This document shows, piece by piece, positions 43,666 to 52,005 of a stretch of 64,000 bases of DNA. The stretch spans positions 79,226 through 143,225 of the forward strand of contig NZ_JAHVAP010000015.1 of NCBI RefSeq assembly GCF_024721155.1. Reading direction: 5' to 3'. Below the pieces are notes generated by a model, which searched no databases, had not been told where the DNA came from, and saw only the letters and a list, made by a program, of their open reading frames with translations. How positions within the stretch are numbered: the first letter of the stretch is position 1; every line of letters begins with the position of its first letter. The translations under genes and the position numbers were made by a program. Source of the stretch: Mucilaginibacter phenanthrenivorans. Its GTDB lineage: Bacteria; Bacteroidota; Bacteroidia; Sphingobacteriales; Sphingobacteriaceae.

Positions 43666-43703
43666 CAAAGGTATGATGTTTATTTAAAGGTCACACCTTT
43701 AAA
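43666..43703 (-). promoter_or_regulatory. Promoter and candidate FadR-type operator of the GntR operon
   Basis: Minus-strand TACCTTTG at 43673-43666 is an exact TAnnTTTG box about 20 bp ahead of the ATG. At 43683-43703 lies a perfect inverted repeat TTTAAAGGT-CAC-ACCTTTAAA, whose GGT-N3-ACC core resembles FadR-subfamily operators. It overlaps the expected -33 region. The -7 box itself contains another AAAGGT half-site on the plus strand. Confidence 0.6.
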
Positions 43704-43932
43704 AAATAAGATGACATTCTCATTACTTAGGCGGAACTTTAATAAATCTTCCGGATATAGGCGAACGAAGGATTTTTCTGCGCTCTCCACCCGGTATTTT
43801 ACTGGAAGTGGTTCTCCGGGAAACTGCACAGAAGGTGGTTCTGAAATGGTTCAGTTGACATCACAAAATCGGAGGTAAGTTAAGATGGCTTGCTTTATTG
43901 TATATTGCGGTTAATAATCAAATAGAGTTCCT

Positions 43933-44175
43933 ATGGAAGTGTTTTTTATCAGGTATCGAAAGATACTGCTCTTTGGAAGTGCTTTTATGCTCTTATATTT
44001 TTTTTATGAAATGTATAAGGGAATTGCAAGCATAAGTTCAAGTAATACTGCTGGGGGTATCGGAACGTTGGTTGATGCTGGTATATCTCTATTTTTATCA
44101 ATTTACTTCTTTGTAAATGTTCGTAAGGCAAAAAGTGCTGTCAATAAGGAAAATGCTGCTTCGGACACAAAATAG
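43933..44175 (+). CDS. Small two-TM membrane protein
   Basis: The 80-aa protein has two hydrophobic segments (ILLFGSAFMLLYFFYEMY and GTLVDAGISLFLSIYFFV) separated by a Ser/Gly loop, and ends in a Lys/Ala-rich tail. No family recognised. It stands alone between the GntR operon and further small orphans, and codon usage and start context look normal. Confidence 0.55.
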   Translation: MEVFFIRYRKILLFGSAFMLLYFFYEMYKGIASISSSNTAGGIGTLVDAGISLFLSIYFFVNVRKAKSAVNKENAASDTK

Positions 44176-44309
44176 CAGCCCAAGGTATAAAAGGTAGGAT
44201 ACTGTCTCTCATTCAGGCTCTTGAACTTTTCGGCAAACCGGTCGGAATAAACCCAGATGGTCACAGCCTATTAAAAAAGCCAGATCTTTGCGCTTCGCCT
44301 TTTACCCCC

Positions 44310-44504
44310 TCATTTCTTATCCGGGTCCCCCAACGGATTCTCAGCCTGTTTAATTAATGCCGCTTCAGTTTCAGAGGGAGGTGGGGTTATTGCAGCATCC
44401 GGTACCGGGATATTCATGTCATCATTTGCGGGTTTAGCCTTAGCAGCTTTTTCTGCTTCGGCTCTGACCTTTTTTTCTTTCGGGGAAATCTGTTCTTCGC
44501 TCAT
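44310..44504 (-). CDS. Small charged, low-complexity protein
   Basis: The 64-aa protein is hydrophilic and disordered-looking: EEQISPKEKKVRAEAEKAAK at the start, Pro-rich middle (NIPVPDAAITPPPSE), and an end of NPLGDPDKK. It has no membrane segment and no known domain. Similar short acidic/basic proteins are common unannotated genes in this group. Expression is uncertain. Confidence 0.45.
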   Translation of the reverse strand: MSEEQISPKEKKVRAEAEKAAKAKPANDDMNIPVPDAAITPPPSETEAALIKQAENPLGDPDKK

Positions 44505-44686
44505 TGTTTGGGAATTACTACACGTTAGAAGTGTATATGTTCAACAGCGAAAAGGTGTTTCTGTTATTAATTATCAATGAAAAGATGGGTGCGGAATAAT
44601 AAACCGTTTATTTGCGTAACAATATCAGCTTTTTATGGTTTGATGTGCAGGCGTTATAGAATAAACGGACTGCTAAAAAAAGTACT

Positions 44687-44890
44687 ATGGGAACAATAAC
44701 AGATTTTGGAAGGGACTTTCCTAAAAAAGCATATACGGCAGGAATTTATAAGGCGCTTGGAACAGACCTGACCAGCGAGCTGGCGCAAGCCAATTGCAAA
44801 CTTACTATAGATGACGACCTTATCAACTATTCCTTTACCAACCTAACCTTTGAGTTGCAGGAAAAGATCGACCTCAAGAAAAAGCCCTGA
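44687..44890 (+). CDS. Small hypothetical protein
   Basis: The 67-aa soluble protein has a mixed alpha/beta look (GTITDFGRDFPKKAYTAGIY, CKLTIDDDLINYSFTNLTF). No signal and no motif recognised. The product ends KIDLKKKP and is unremarkable in composition. A real gene is likely because the frame has sensible amino-acid composition and a normal ATG. Confidence 0.45.
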   Translation: MGTITDFGRDFPKKAYTAGIYKALGTDLTSELAQANCKLTIDDDLINYSFTNLTFELQEKIDLKKKP

Positions 44891-44916
44891 TTTGGTTTGC
44901 GGGATTGATTTAGCGG

Positions 44917-45162
44917 CTAACCCTGCCAGTCGCTTTTTAAAACCTTATATTCTTCACGTTCCTCTAACGTTAAGGAGGCAAGAACATTTATCGATTTCCC
45001 GTTAAGGCCATTGATCACATAATTGCTTTTGGACGCCGTGTCGAAAAACTGGACCCGGTAATTATCCTTTAACTCTTTGTTGTTTTTTACGATTTCCCCA
45101 AACCGGGTTATGAAATTGTCTTTTTGAACTGCTGTTGCTAAACTTGGGTTTTTGAGCGCCAT
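44917..45162 (-). CDS. Small hypothetical protein
   Basis: The 81-aa soluble protein carries motifs such as FITRFGEIVKNNKELKDNY and a segment SNYVINGLNGKSINVLASL. It converges with the gene at 44687 with a 26-bp gap. No family is recognised. Charge distribution and the ATG at 45162 are ordinary. Confidence 0.45.
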   Translation of the reverse strand: MALKNPSLATAVQKDNFITRFGEIVKNNKELKDNYRVQFFDTASKSNYVINGLNGKSINVLASLTLEEREEYKVLKSDWQG

Positions 45163-45365
45163 TAATAATTGATTTAAAACAAAACGACTGTTATTAACTG
45201 AATAACAATTTAGTAAAGATAAAGTTATATTATGAGCGAAATAATTTAAATCAATTTTATTTGTTTGTTATTCATCATGTTATTAAAACGGCGGGGAATA
45301 TCTTACAATAATTGCCCGGATACAACGTATAGGTCTGAGTAAGTTTTAATAAAATATTTCAGCCG

Positions 45366-45605
45366 ATGAATTACAAAATAGACTTAGCAGACGGAACTGC
45401 CCAGCTTATTAATATCACCAGTGCCTACTTTAAGTCGTGGCACGTATGGAACGTTCGGTTTCCAAATGGAAAGGAATGTATGCTGTTCAAGGTTGGCAGC
45501 GCATGGATGCAACGAACGGAAGATTTTCTTGATGAAAAAATCGTAGATGCTATCGGTAAGCACATCGATAAGATCATATTAAGACGGAACTCACTCTCTT
45601 TTTAA
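45366..45605 (+). CDS. Small hypothetical protein
   Basis: The 79-aa protein shows a beta-rich centre (AYFKSWHVWNVRFPNGKE) and helical end (VDAIGKHIDKIILRRNSL). It is without a signal peptide and without a recognised domain; similar to short Bacteroidota proteins of unknown role. Spacers on both sides are AT-rich with no strong promoter. Confidence 0.5.
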   Translation: MNYKIDLADGTAQLINITSAYFKSWHVWNVRFPNGKECMLFKVGSAWMQRTEDFLDEKIVDAIGKHIDKIILRRNSLSF

Positions 45606-45756
45606 GACGCAGTGCATATATAAGCATACAGTTATTTTAGTCCGCGCCGGGATTTCAGAGTTATCCTGCGCTTAAAACCAGCGTTTTAAAGTTATCGTAT
45701 GTTTTGGTATGCAATTAGCTAAACACAAACCACAACAACTAAATTAAACTAAGCTT

Positions 45757-45900
45757 ATGAAAACTCAAAAAATTACATTGATCGCCGCTCTGTTCTTGAA
45801 TAAATTTGATAAGGAGCTTCAACAAATAATGCAACAGGATCTTCAAACAATAAAAGCACGGTCAGGCCGCAAAAACGGCTCTGCGCAGATTGCCTTATAG
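45757..45900 (+). CDS. Very small ORF (47 aa)
   Basis: ATG 45757 to TAG 45898-45900 encodes 47 residues beginning MKTQKITLIAALFLNKF and ending with a basic segment (KARSGRKNGSAQ). It has a moderately amphipathic helix in the middle (KELQQIMQQDLQTIK). The spacer ahead is AT-rich. Coding status is uncertain; the clean ATG and amino-acid composition make it plausible. Confidence 0.35.
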   Translation: MKTQKITLIAALFLNKFDKELQQIMQQDLQTIKARSGRKNGSAQIAL

Positions 45901-46054
45901 ATAAATATATTTCACCATCTACCAATGGAGATGAGGGTTCTGAAAGGGACCCTTTTTTTGTGGAGTTTAAGTTGAGTAGTTAAGTTAGGCTCCGTTTTTT
46001 CGTTTATTTGTGGCGGTATCCATACAGTTAATTAATGCGCTAATATCAATAACG

Positions 46055-46567
46055 ATGCAGAAAACAGAATGGTTTAACAGGAAATTTCCCTTAATTGATG
46101 ATAACGGCGTTTTACCGGCAATCATCGAACGCTTAAGCGGAACACCCGCCCGGATTGAAGAAATAGTAAGCCAGATAAAGCCAGGTTTGCTGACATTCAA
46201 GCTTAAGGATAAATGGACAATTAAAGAGGAAATAGGCCACCTTTCAGACCTTGAACCCCTATGGCTGGGCAGGCTTCATGATCTTATAAATAACGAGGCT
46301 GAATTAAGAGTTACCGATCTCACCAATCAACTTACACACAAAGCCAATCACGACGCCACGGAAATAAATGTTTTATTACTGCGCTTCAGGGAAAAAAGAA
46401 GATTGCTTGTAAATGAGCTTTTGAACCTGGATGATAAGCAGCTATCCAACACCGCACTGCATCCGCGCCTTAAAACTCCGATGCGTATCATCGATCTGGC
46501 ATATTTTGTTGCCGAGCATGATGATCACCATTTGGCAAGCGTGCGGGAGATAATGGTTAGCGGATAA
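46055..46567 (+). CDS. DinB-superfamily (DinB_2/YfiT-like) protein
   Basis: The protein is 170 aa from ATG 46055, ahead of MQKTEWFNRKF; the GTG at 46010 would add 15 residues with no support. It is a four-helix bundle with the metal-site His pattern: first His in IGHLSDLEPLW, then two in VAEHDDHHLASV at the C-terminal end. DinB-like proteins are metal-binding thiol transferases or damage-related proteins of uncertain role. It stands alone upstream of the convergent EF-Tu-like gene. Confidence 0.82.
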   Translation: MQKTEWFNRKFPLIDDNGVLPAIIERLSGTPARIEEIVSQIKPGLLTFKLKDKWTIKEEIGHLSDLEPLWLGRLHDLINNEAELRVTDLTNQLTHKANHDATEINVLLLRFREKRRLLVNELLNLDDKQLSNTALHPRLKTPMRIIDLAYFVAEHDDHHLASVREIMVSG

Positions 46568-46639
46568 CTGGATAGGGGGAATTATTTATCATTGGGAATA
46601 ATGAGTCAAAGTTTCCACCAACAGACAAATTGTTTCGCT

Positions 46640-47122
46640 TTACAAAATCTCCCCTTCCCCAATGAGATTCCCTCCCTCGTGGATCCACCAGGTCCGTCCC
46701 TTATCAAGGTATTTTTCTAAGGGTTGATTTAATATGAATCTAATCGTCACTATTTTGGTTTCACCGGGTTCTATCGTCTGTTGTCCATCAAAGGTTATAT
46801 CACCTTCAAACGTTTGAAGAAGGCCTCCATCCTTGGGATATTCAAACACATGGTTGGGTCGATAACCGCTTATAAATCCGGTTTTTCGTCCCCCTTCCGC
46901 TGTAGCTTTAAGCCTGATCTTAGCTCTTATCGGCATAAGGCCGTAAGGCGCATTATCGTATTCTAAATCCCGAATGCTTGTTAAAGTATATTTATCGTAA
47001 GCCATTACATCGAAAACTTTGGACTGCCCAGTTTCAAGCCAGCGTTTATAGATAAGCTTGCCATTCATGTATAGATAAAGTTCGTTGTTTTCTATTTTTT
47101 TGGAGACGATCACAATATTCAA
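46640..47122 (-). CDS. Stand-alone EF-Tu domain-III-like protein
   Basis: The 160-aa protein has a C-terminal half (about residues 65-160) strikingly like EF-Tu domain III: EGGRKTGFISGYRPNHVFEY (compare the EGGR..PF..GYRPQFYF strand of EF-Tu), GDITFDGQQTIEPGETKIVT, and WWIHEGGNLIGEGEIL (compare F.IREGGRTVGAG). No GTPase domain is present. The first 55 residues are of unknown type. It could be a decoy, tRNA-binding or ribosome-associated protein; this is inference. It lies 47 bp downstream of the MarR gene in the same direction. Confidence 0.75.
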   Translation of the reverse strand: MNIVIVSKKIENNELYLYMNGKLIYKRWLETGQSKVFDVMAYDKYTLTSIRDLEYDNAPYGLMPIRAKIRLKATAEGGRKTGFISGYRPNHVFEYPKDGGLLQTFEGDITFDGQQTIEPGETKIVTIRFILNQPLEKYLDKGRTWWIHEGGNLIGEGEIL

Positions 47123-47169
47123 TCAATTTAAAGTGCAAAATAAGTAAGAAGAGGACTAAATTACCATTT

Positions 47170-47631
47170 TTAGATCTTATTCCTTCCCAACAGCCCAACA
47201 AGCATTCCGTTAAAATCCTTAACATCCTTCCCCAGTCCCGTAAAAAAATCATCGTCAACCTTATTAATGATCTGCACGGCCTGCCTTGATATGGCAATCC
47301 CATTCTCAGTCAACGTGACTGACTTTGCCCGGGTATCTGTTTCATGTTCCTGCCTTTCAACCAGCCCTTTTCGAAGCAGGGTTTTAATTATGGTCGATGT
47401 GGTCATCGGGTCGATCTTGCTGTGATGCGAAAGATCAATCTGCGTTATGCTTGCTTTGGTTTTTGAGAGCCAAAGCAAGCTGGCCAGCAATACAAACTGC
47501 GGGTGTGTTAGATCTATTTCGTCGAGCGCCTTTTTTATTGCCCTGTGCCATAGGGTAGTCACCTGCCAAAGCAGGAATCCGGGGCTGTCTTCGGCTTTCA
47601 TTACATTGAATGCATTACCTGGTTTATCCAT
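47170..47631 (-). CDS. MarR-family transcriptional regulator
   Basis: The 153-aa protein has the winged HTH with the family arrangement: HPQFVLLASLLWLSKTKASI, then HSKIDPMTTSTIIKTLLRKG (recognition helix), then the wing ERQEHETDTRAKSVTLTENG. It is last in an operon with two SRPBCC genes; the gap to the preceding gene is three bases. It probably represses its own operon through the palindrome at 48543-48559. Confidence 0.93.
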   Translation of the reverse strand: MDKPGNAFNVMKAEDSPGFLLWQVTTLWHRAIKKALDEIDLTHPQFVLLASLLWLSKTKASITQIDLSHHSKIDPMTTSTIIKTLLRKGLVERQEHETDTRAKSVTLTENGIAISRQAVQIINKVDDDFFTGLGKDVKDFNGMLVGLLGRNKI

Positions 47632-47634
47632 AAA

Positions 47635-48054
47635 TTATAATTTGCCGGCCGTTTCAATTTGTTTTTTAACATCTGCGGGCAATCCCTTTACAATGTCCTG
47701 TACAACTATTTTAACCCATAGAAACGCCAGGATCCCCTTTACCGAAATAGTAATAGTTATTTTTAGTCCCTCCGGAGTTTCCTCGAAATCATGGCTACCA
47801 TACATTTTTGCTAAAGGAAACGCAGTTACATCCAGGTAGCCTTTATTGATAACCGTTTCCAATAATTCTACCCTGATTTTCGGACCTCCTTTCGGCTTCA
47901 AAATAAAGGAATTGCCTTTTTCAAAATTACCTTTTAATTCTGTAAACTCAATGCCCTCGTCCCATGAGGGCCATTTGTTTACATCAGCAAATAAGTTCCA
48001 CATTTGTTCTTTTGTTACATCGGTAGTAGTAACTGAATAAGATTTTGTCCACAT
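47635..48054 (-). CDS. SRPBCC-family protein, copy 2
   Basis: The 139-aa protein has the START/Bet_v1-like SRPBCC fold: MWTKSYSVTTTDVTKEQMW, FADVNKWPSWDEGIEF (typical helix-strand start with W-x3-D/W), GPKIRVELLE and a long final helix. It is about two-thirds identical to the neighbouring copy at 48090, so this is a tandem duplication. SRPBCC proteins bind hydrophobic ligands; co-regulation with MarR suggests a response to lipophilic or toxic molecules. Confidence 0.88.
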   Translation of the reverse strand: MWTKSYSVTTTDVTKEQMWNLFADVNKWPSWDEGIEFTELKGNFEKGNSFILKPKGGPKIRVELLETVINKGYLDVTAFPLAKMYGSHDFEETPEGLKITITISVKGILAFLWVKIVVQDIVKGLPADVKKQIETAGKL

Positions 48055-48089
48055 GATATTTAAAATTTAATGAGTGTGATAATTTGTGT

Positions 48090-48509
48090 TTATAATTTGG
48101 CGGCTGCCTCAATTTGTTTTTTAACATCCCCAGGTAAGGCTTTCACAATATCGCTTGCAACCAGCTTTACCCATACAAACGCCAGAATTCCCTTTACCGA
48201 AATGGTGTTGGTTATTTTCAGGCCGTCCGGGGTTTCTTCAAACGTATGGTTGTCGTACATTTTAGCCATTGGGAATGGGGTTACATCCAAGAAACTTTTA
48301 TTAACGGTGGTTTCCAATAGTTCCACTTTTAGCTTCGGGCCACCCTTTGGTTTTAAGATAAACGAATTACCCTTTTCAAATTCACCGGTTAACTCGGTAA
48401 ATTCAATTCCATCGTCCCATGACGACCAGTTGTTTACATCGGCAAATAGCTTCCACATTTGCTCTTTTGTTACCTCCTTAGTGGTAACTGAATAAGATTT
48501 TGTCCACAT
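48090..48509 (-). CDS. SRPBCC-family protein, copy 1
   Basis: The protein is 139 aa from ATG 48509. The longer frame to 48548 is rejected because it would contain the -7 box at 48529. It has the same SRPBCC layout as copy 2 (MWTKSYSVTTKEVTKEQMW, FADVNNWSSWDDGIEF, KPKGGPKLKVELLE). It is first gene of the SRPBCC-SRPBCC-MarR operon; the gap to copy 2 is 35 bp. Confidence 0.88.
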   Translation of the reverse strand: MWTKSYSVTTKEVTKEQMWKLFADVNNWSSWDDGIEFTELTGEFEKGNSFILKPKGGPKLKVELLETTVNKSFLDVTPFPMAKMYDNHTFEETPDGLKITNTISVKGILAFVWVKLVASDIVKALPGDVKKQIEAAAKL

Positions 48510-48528
48510 AGTTTTAAAGTTTATAATG

Positions 48529-48559
48529 CAAATATAATATAAATACATATAATATGTAT
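48529..48559 (-). promoter_or_regulatory. Promoter and candidate MarR operator
   Basis: On the minus strand TATATTTG (48536-48529) is an exact TAnnTTTG box, 20 bp from the SRPBCC ATG. Just upstream, at 48543-48559, is the perfect palindrome ATACATA-TAA-TATGTAT, overlapping the expected -33 region. A 17-bp AT-rich palindrome in this place is typical of MarR autoregulation. The divergent PQQ gene begins 104 bp further on. Confidence 0.55.
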
Positions 48560-48662
48560 ACTTATTAAAAAATAATTTTCTCTTCGTTGTTTTTAATCAT
48601 AAATTGCGTAGCCGGGTATTCAAATCCAGCTAATATAAGCCACACAATCCTCGATATTTATA

Positions 48663-50831
48663 ATGAATCCATCAAAAACAAAGCTTTTTTACGGCCTGCT
48701 GCTGGCTGTTACTGTAATTGCTGCCTGTAACAATGGTTCAAATCCAGGTTACGATGGCTGGCGTATGGCGGGCGGTAATCCTGACATGAACCACTATTCG
48801 ACATTAACGCAGATTGACACCGGCAACGTTAATAACCTTGAAGTCGTATGGACCTATCATACCGGTGATGCCGATACGGTGGCAAAATCGCAGATCCAGT
48901 GTAATTCGATTATCGTAAACGGGGTTTTATATGGCACTACACCAGCTATGAGCCTTTTTGCGCTGGATGCTGCAACGGGGAAACAAAAATGGGTGTACAA
49001 GCCCGTTGTAAAAAAAGATAATAAAGGCACACGCTTTAACCTCAACAATAATCGCGGAGTAACTTATTGGACTGACGGTAAGGACGACGAACGCATTCTA
49101 TACGTAACAGGCCCATACCTGCAGGCTGTTGATGCCAAGACCGGGAACCTGATCGACAGCTTTGGCGATCATGGCAAGGTTGAAATGCATGTTGGCCTTG
49201 GTGAAAACGCAGCTGATCTGTTTGTTACAGCAACAACACCCGGTACCATTTATAAGGACCTGTTTTTAACAGGCACCCGCGTATCCGAAAGTATGGATGC
49301 CGCCCCGGGTTATATCCGTGCGTTTGATGTGCGCACAGGAGCAATGAAGTGGGTTTTTCATACCATTCCACAGCCGGGAGAACCGGGCTACGAAACCTGG
49401 GAAAATAAAGATGCCTATAAACTTACCGGCGGAGCCAATAACTGGATGGGGATCACCATCGACCAAAAACGCGGCATAGCCTATGTCCCCATTGGTTCTG
49501 CCTCGATGGATTTTTACGGTGGCAGGCGCCGCGGCGCCGACTTATATGCCAATTGCCTGCTGGCGCTGGATGCCGCCACCGGCAAATTACTTTGGCACTT
49601 TCAATATGTACACCACGATACATGGGACCGCGACCCATCATCGGCGCCTGTTCTGATAACAGTAAAGCACGATGGCAAAATGGTTGATGCAGTGGTACAA
49701 ACCACCAAGCAGGGTTTTGTTTTTGTTTTCGACAGGGAAACGGGCAAATCGTTGTTCCCTATTAAAGAAGTACCTGTTGATACGGTTACGGCGCTTAAGG
49801 GCGAAAAATTATGGCCTACCCAGCCCGAACCTCAACTGCCAAAGCCTTTTGTAAGGCAATCGTTTACCGAAAAGGATATTAACCCTTACCTGCCAGACTC
49901 ATCGCGCGAGGACATCAGGAAACAGTTGGCAACATTTCACACCGGCCAGCTATTTACACCGCAATCAAAGGAAGGCACTATCATATTTCCCGGCTTTGAC
50001 GGGGGAGCAGAGTGGGGCGGCCCGTCAGTTGATCCAAACAGCGGTGTGATCTATATAAATGCAAGCGAGATGTCGTGGATCCTGAAGATGTATGATGTAA
50101 AGGAAGCAGCAACAGGCAAGGAGAATTACCTGCAGGCAGGAGTGAGGCTTTTTCAGCAAAATTGTATGTCGTGTCATGGTAAGGACAGGAAGGGTGGGGG
50201 TAATTACCCGTCGTTGATCGGAGTAGATAAAAAGCTGAATGAGAACGCATTTATCAATTTTATAAATAACGGTCGCCGGATGATGCCGGCATTCCATCAC
50301 TTGCCGCTGCAGGAAAAGGAAGCCATTGCCAGTTATGTGCTAAACCTGGATAAGGAGCAGAAGAAGCCATTTGTTCAGCATTTATCGGCAAAGGAAGCAT
50401 TCCGGAGCGTACCATACAGCCCATCTGGCTACAATAAGTTTTTAACCAAAGATGGTTTGCCCGCCATAGCGCCGCCATGGGGGACACTAACCGCTATTGA
50501 CTTGAATACCGGCCAGTTTTTATGGAAGGATACTCTAGGCCAGGATGCTCGCTTTAAAAACGTAAAGAATACCGGCACCGAAAATTACGGTGGATCGGCA
50601 ATAACAAAAAGCGGCTTGTTATTTATAGCTGCCACCAGCGACGGTATGTTCCGGGCCTTTAACAAGCGTAATGGCAAACTATTATGGCAGGTAAAACTGC
50701 CGAATGCAGGCTTCGCCACACCATCAATTTATGAAGCAAACGGCAAAGAATATGTAGTAATAGCGTGCGGTGGCGGCAAGCTCGGCACAAAATCAGGCGA
50801 TTCGTATGTAGCGTTTGCGTTGAAGAAATAG
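48663..50831 (+). CDS. PQQ-dependent dehydrogenase lipoprotein with embedded cytochrome c domain
   Basis: The 722-aa protein has a lipoprotein signal (lipobox AAC in VTVIAACNNG). The quinoprotein beta-propeller starts at about residue 32 (DGWRMAGGNPDMNHYSTL, LEVVWTYHTGD) and runs to residue 480, with AFDVRTGAMKWVFHT-type W motifs. A c-type cytochrome segment at about 495-570 has heme site CMSCH (Cys501, Cys504, His505) and Met-ligand candidate in GRRMMPAFH. Propeller sequence resumes to the C-terminus (DLNTGQFLWKDTLG, LLWQVKLPNAGFATP). It would oxidise an alcohol or aldose in the periplasm and pass electrons to the heme. Substrate not determinable. Confidence 0.9.
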   Translation: MNPSKTKLFYGLLLAVTVIAACNNGSNPGYDGWRMAGGNPDMNHYSTLTQIDTGNVNNLEVVWTYHTGDADTVAKSQIQCNSIIVNGVLYGTTPAMSLFALDAATGKQKWVYKPVVKKDNKGTRFNLNNNRGVTYWTDGKDDERILYVTGPYLQAVDAKTGNLIDSFGDHGKVEMHVGLGENAADLFVTATTPGTIYKDLFLTGTRVSESMDAAPGYIRAFDVRTGAMKWVFHTIPQPGEPGYETWENKDAYKLTGGANNWMGITIDQKRGIAYVPIGSASMDFYGGRRRGADLYANCLLALDAATGKLLWHFQYVHHDTWDRDPSSAPVLITVKHDGKMVDAVVQTTKQGFVFVFDRETGKSLFPIKEVPVDTVTALKGEKLWPTQPEPQLPKPFVRQSFTEKDINPYLPDSSREDIRKQLATFHTGQLFTPQSKEGTIIFPGFDGGAEWGGPSVDPNSGVIYINASEMSWILKMYDVKEAATGKENYLQAGVRLFQQNCMSCHGKDRKGGGNYPSLIGVDKKLNENAFINFINNGRRMMPAFHHLPLQEKEAIASYVLNLDKEQKKPFVQHLSAKEAFRSVPYSPSGYNKFLTKDGLPAIAPPWGTLTAIDLNTGQFLWKDTLGQDARFKNVKNTGTENYGGSAITKSGLLFIAATSDGMFRAFNKRNGKLLWQVKLPNAGFATPSIYEANGKEYVVIACGGGKLGTKSGDSYVAFALKK

Positions 50832-50850
50832 TTGCTGTTGAAGATTCTTT

Positions 50851-50879
50851 ATAGCGATGGGTTTAAAATCCATCGCTAT
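50851..50879 (+). terminator. Hairpin between PQQ dehydrogenase and nucleoside hydrolase genes
   Basis: ATAGCGATGG (50851-50860) pairs perfectly with CCATCGCTAT (50870-50879) around a 9-nt loop. No T-run follows, so it may stabilise the upstream transcript or attenuate rather than fully terminate. Confidence 0.5.
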
Positions 50880-50936
50880 GGAAAAGCTTTGGGACAGTTT
50901 ACGCATTATTTTGAATTCTATTATCAATCATCCATC

Positions 50937-51917
50937 ATGATAAAAAAGATCTTACTCCTTTTCCTCATAACAAGCTGCTCATTTTATGCAGCAGCTCAAC
51001 GCACCAAACCCGTAAGCGTAATTTTTGATACAGATATGGCCAGCGATTATGACGATGTTGGTGCAATTGCCCTATTACATTATTATGCCGATATAGGCAA
51101 AGCCAATATTTTAGCAACAATTGCCAGTAGCAAATACCCACGGGTTGCGGCCGTTTTAAGCGTGTTTAATACTTACTTTAACCGCCCCGATATTCCAATA
51201 GGCGTGCCAACTGGCACGACATCAGAAGATCCCGGCTGGCAGCATTGGTCGGACACGCTTGTTGCAAAATATCCGCATAAAATAAAAACAAATGCCGATG
51301 CCATGGATGCAGTGAAACTGTACCGCAAGATTTTGGCAACGCAGCCCGATACCAGCGTTACCATTATTACGGTTGGTTTTTTTACCAATATAGCCGATTT
51401 AATGCGATCGCAGGCCGACGAATATTCGCCTTTAACAGGGGAACAATTGATTGAAAAAAAGGTAGCTAAGCTGGTTTCGATGGCCGGGAGATTTCCGTCG
51501 GGCAGCGAATATAACATGAACCACGTTGCCTCGCGGACAGTTTATGTTTTTAAACATTGGACAAGGCCGGTAATATTTAGCGGTTATGAAATTGGCGCGC
51601 AGGTCCACACCGGTATTCCGCTTATCAACAATAACAAAATCACCAATAGCCCGGTAAAGGATGTATTCAGGATTTCCATCCCACAGGCAAAGGAGGACGC
51701 GAACGGCAGGATGAGCTGGGACGAAACGGCTGTACTGGTAGGCATAAACGGCGCTGCGCCTTATTTTAACCTGCATTATGGCAGGGTGATAGTTAATGCC
51801 GACGCCAGCAATAGCTGGATTGATGGAGGCAACCAGGCTTATTTAATTTTTGCCCGGCCCGCAGCGGAAATGGAGACATTTATTAATAATTTGATGATGC
51901 ACCAGCCGCTTAAATAG
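50937..51917 (+). CDS. Exported nucleoside hydrolase (inosine-uridine-preferring family)
   Basis: The protein is 326 aa from ATG 50937, where a signal peptide starts (KKILLLFLITSCSFYAAAQ); a TTG at 50832 would add 35 residues including the hairpin region and is rejected. The catalytic calcium-site motif DTDMASDYDDVGA is complete at the N-terminus; later conserved parts are NILATIASSKYPR and IITVGFFTNIADLM. The Ser-Cys near the signal end could instead be a lipobox (TSC). Likely hydrolyses N-glycosidic bonds of nucleosides in the periplasm. Confidence 0.88.
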   Translation: MIKKILLLFLITSCSFYAAAQRTKPVSVIFDTDMASDYDDVGAIALLHYYADIGKANILATIASSKYPRVAAVLSVFNTYFNRPDIPIGVPTGTTSEDPGWQHWSDTLVAKYPHKIKTNADAMDAVKLYRKILATQPDTSVTIITVGFFTNIADLMRSQADEYSPLTGEQLIEKKVAKLVSMAGRFPSGSEYNMNHVASRTVYVFKHWTRPVIFSGYEIGAQVHTGIPLINNNKITNSPVKDVFRISIPQAKEDANGRMSWDETAVLVGINGAAPYFNLHYGRVIVNADASNSWIDGGNQAYLIFARPAAEMETFINNLMMHQPLK

Positions 51918-52005
51918 GAGCGGATTTATGGCTGTTTATGTATTTTATGCTAAAATCTAATAACTTTTGGCAAATATTCCCCAATAATTGCCGATTCTAA
52001 AATAC

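Noticed and set aside
43933..45900. Toxin-antitoxin module among the small orphans
   Set aside because: No overlapping gene pair, no known toxin or antitoxin fold, and gene orientations are mixed.
47447..47839. 130-aa plus-strand frame (and another at 48070-48495)
   Set aside because: Both run opposite the MarR and SRPBCC genes; the resemblance between the two frames only reflects the SRPBCC duplication on the other strand.
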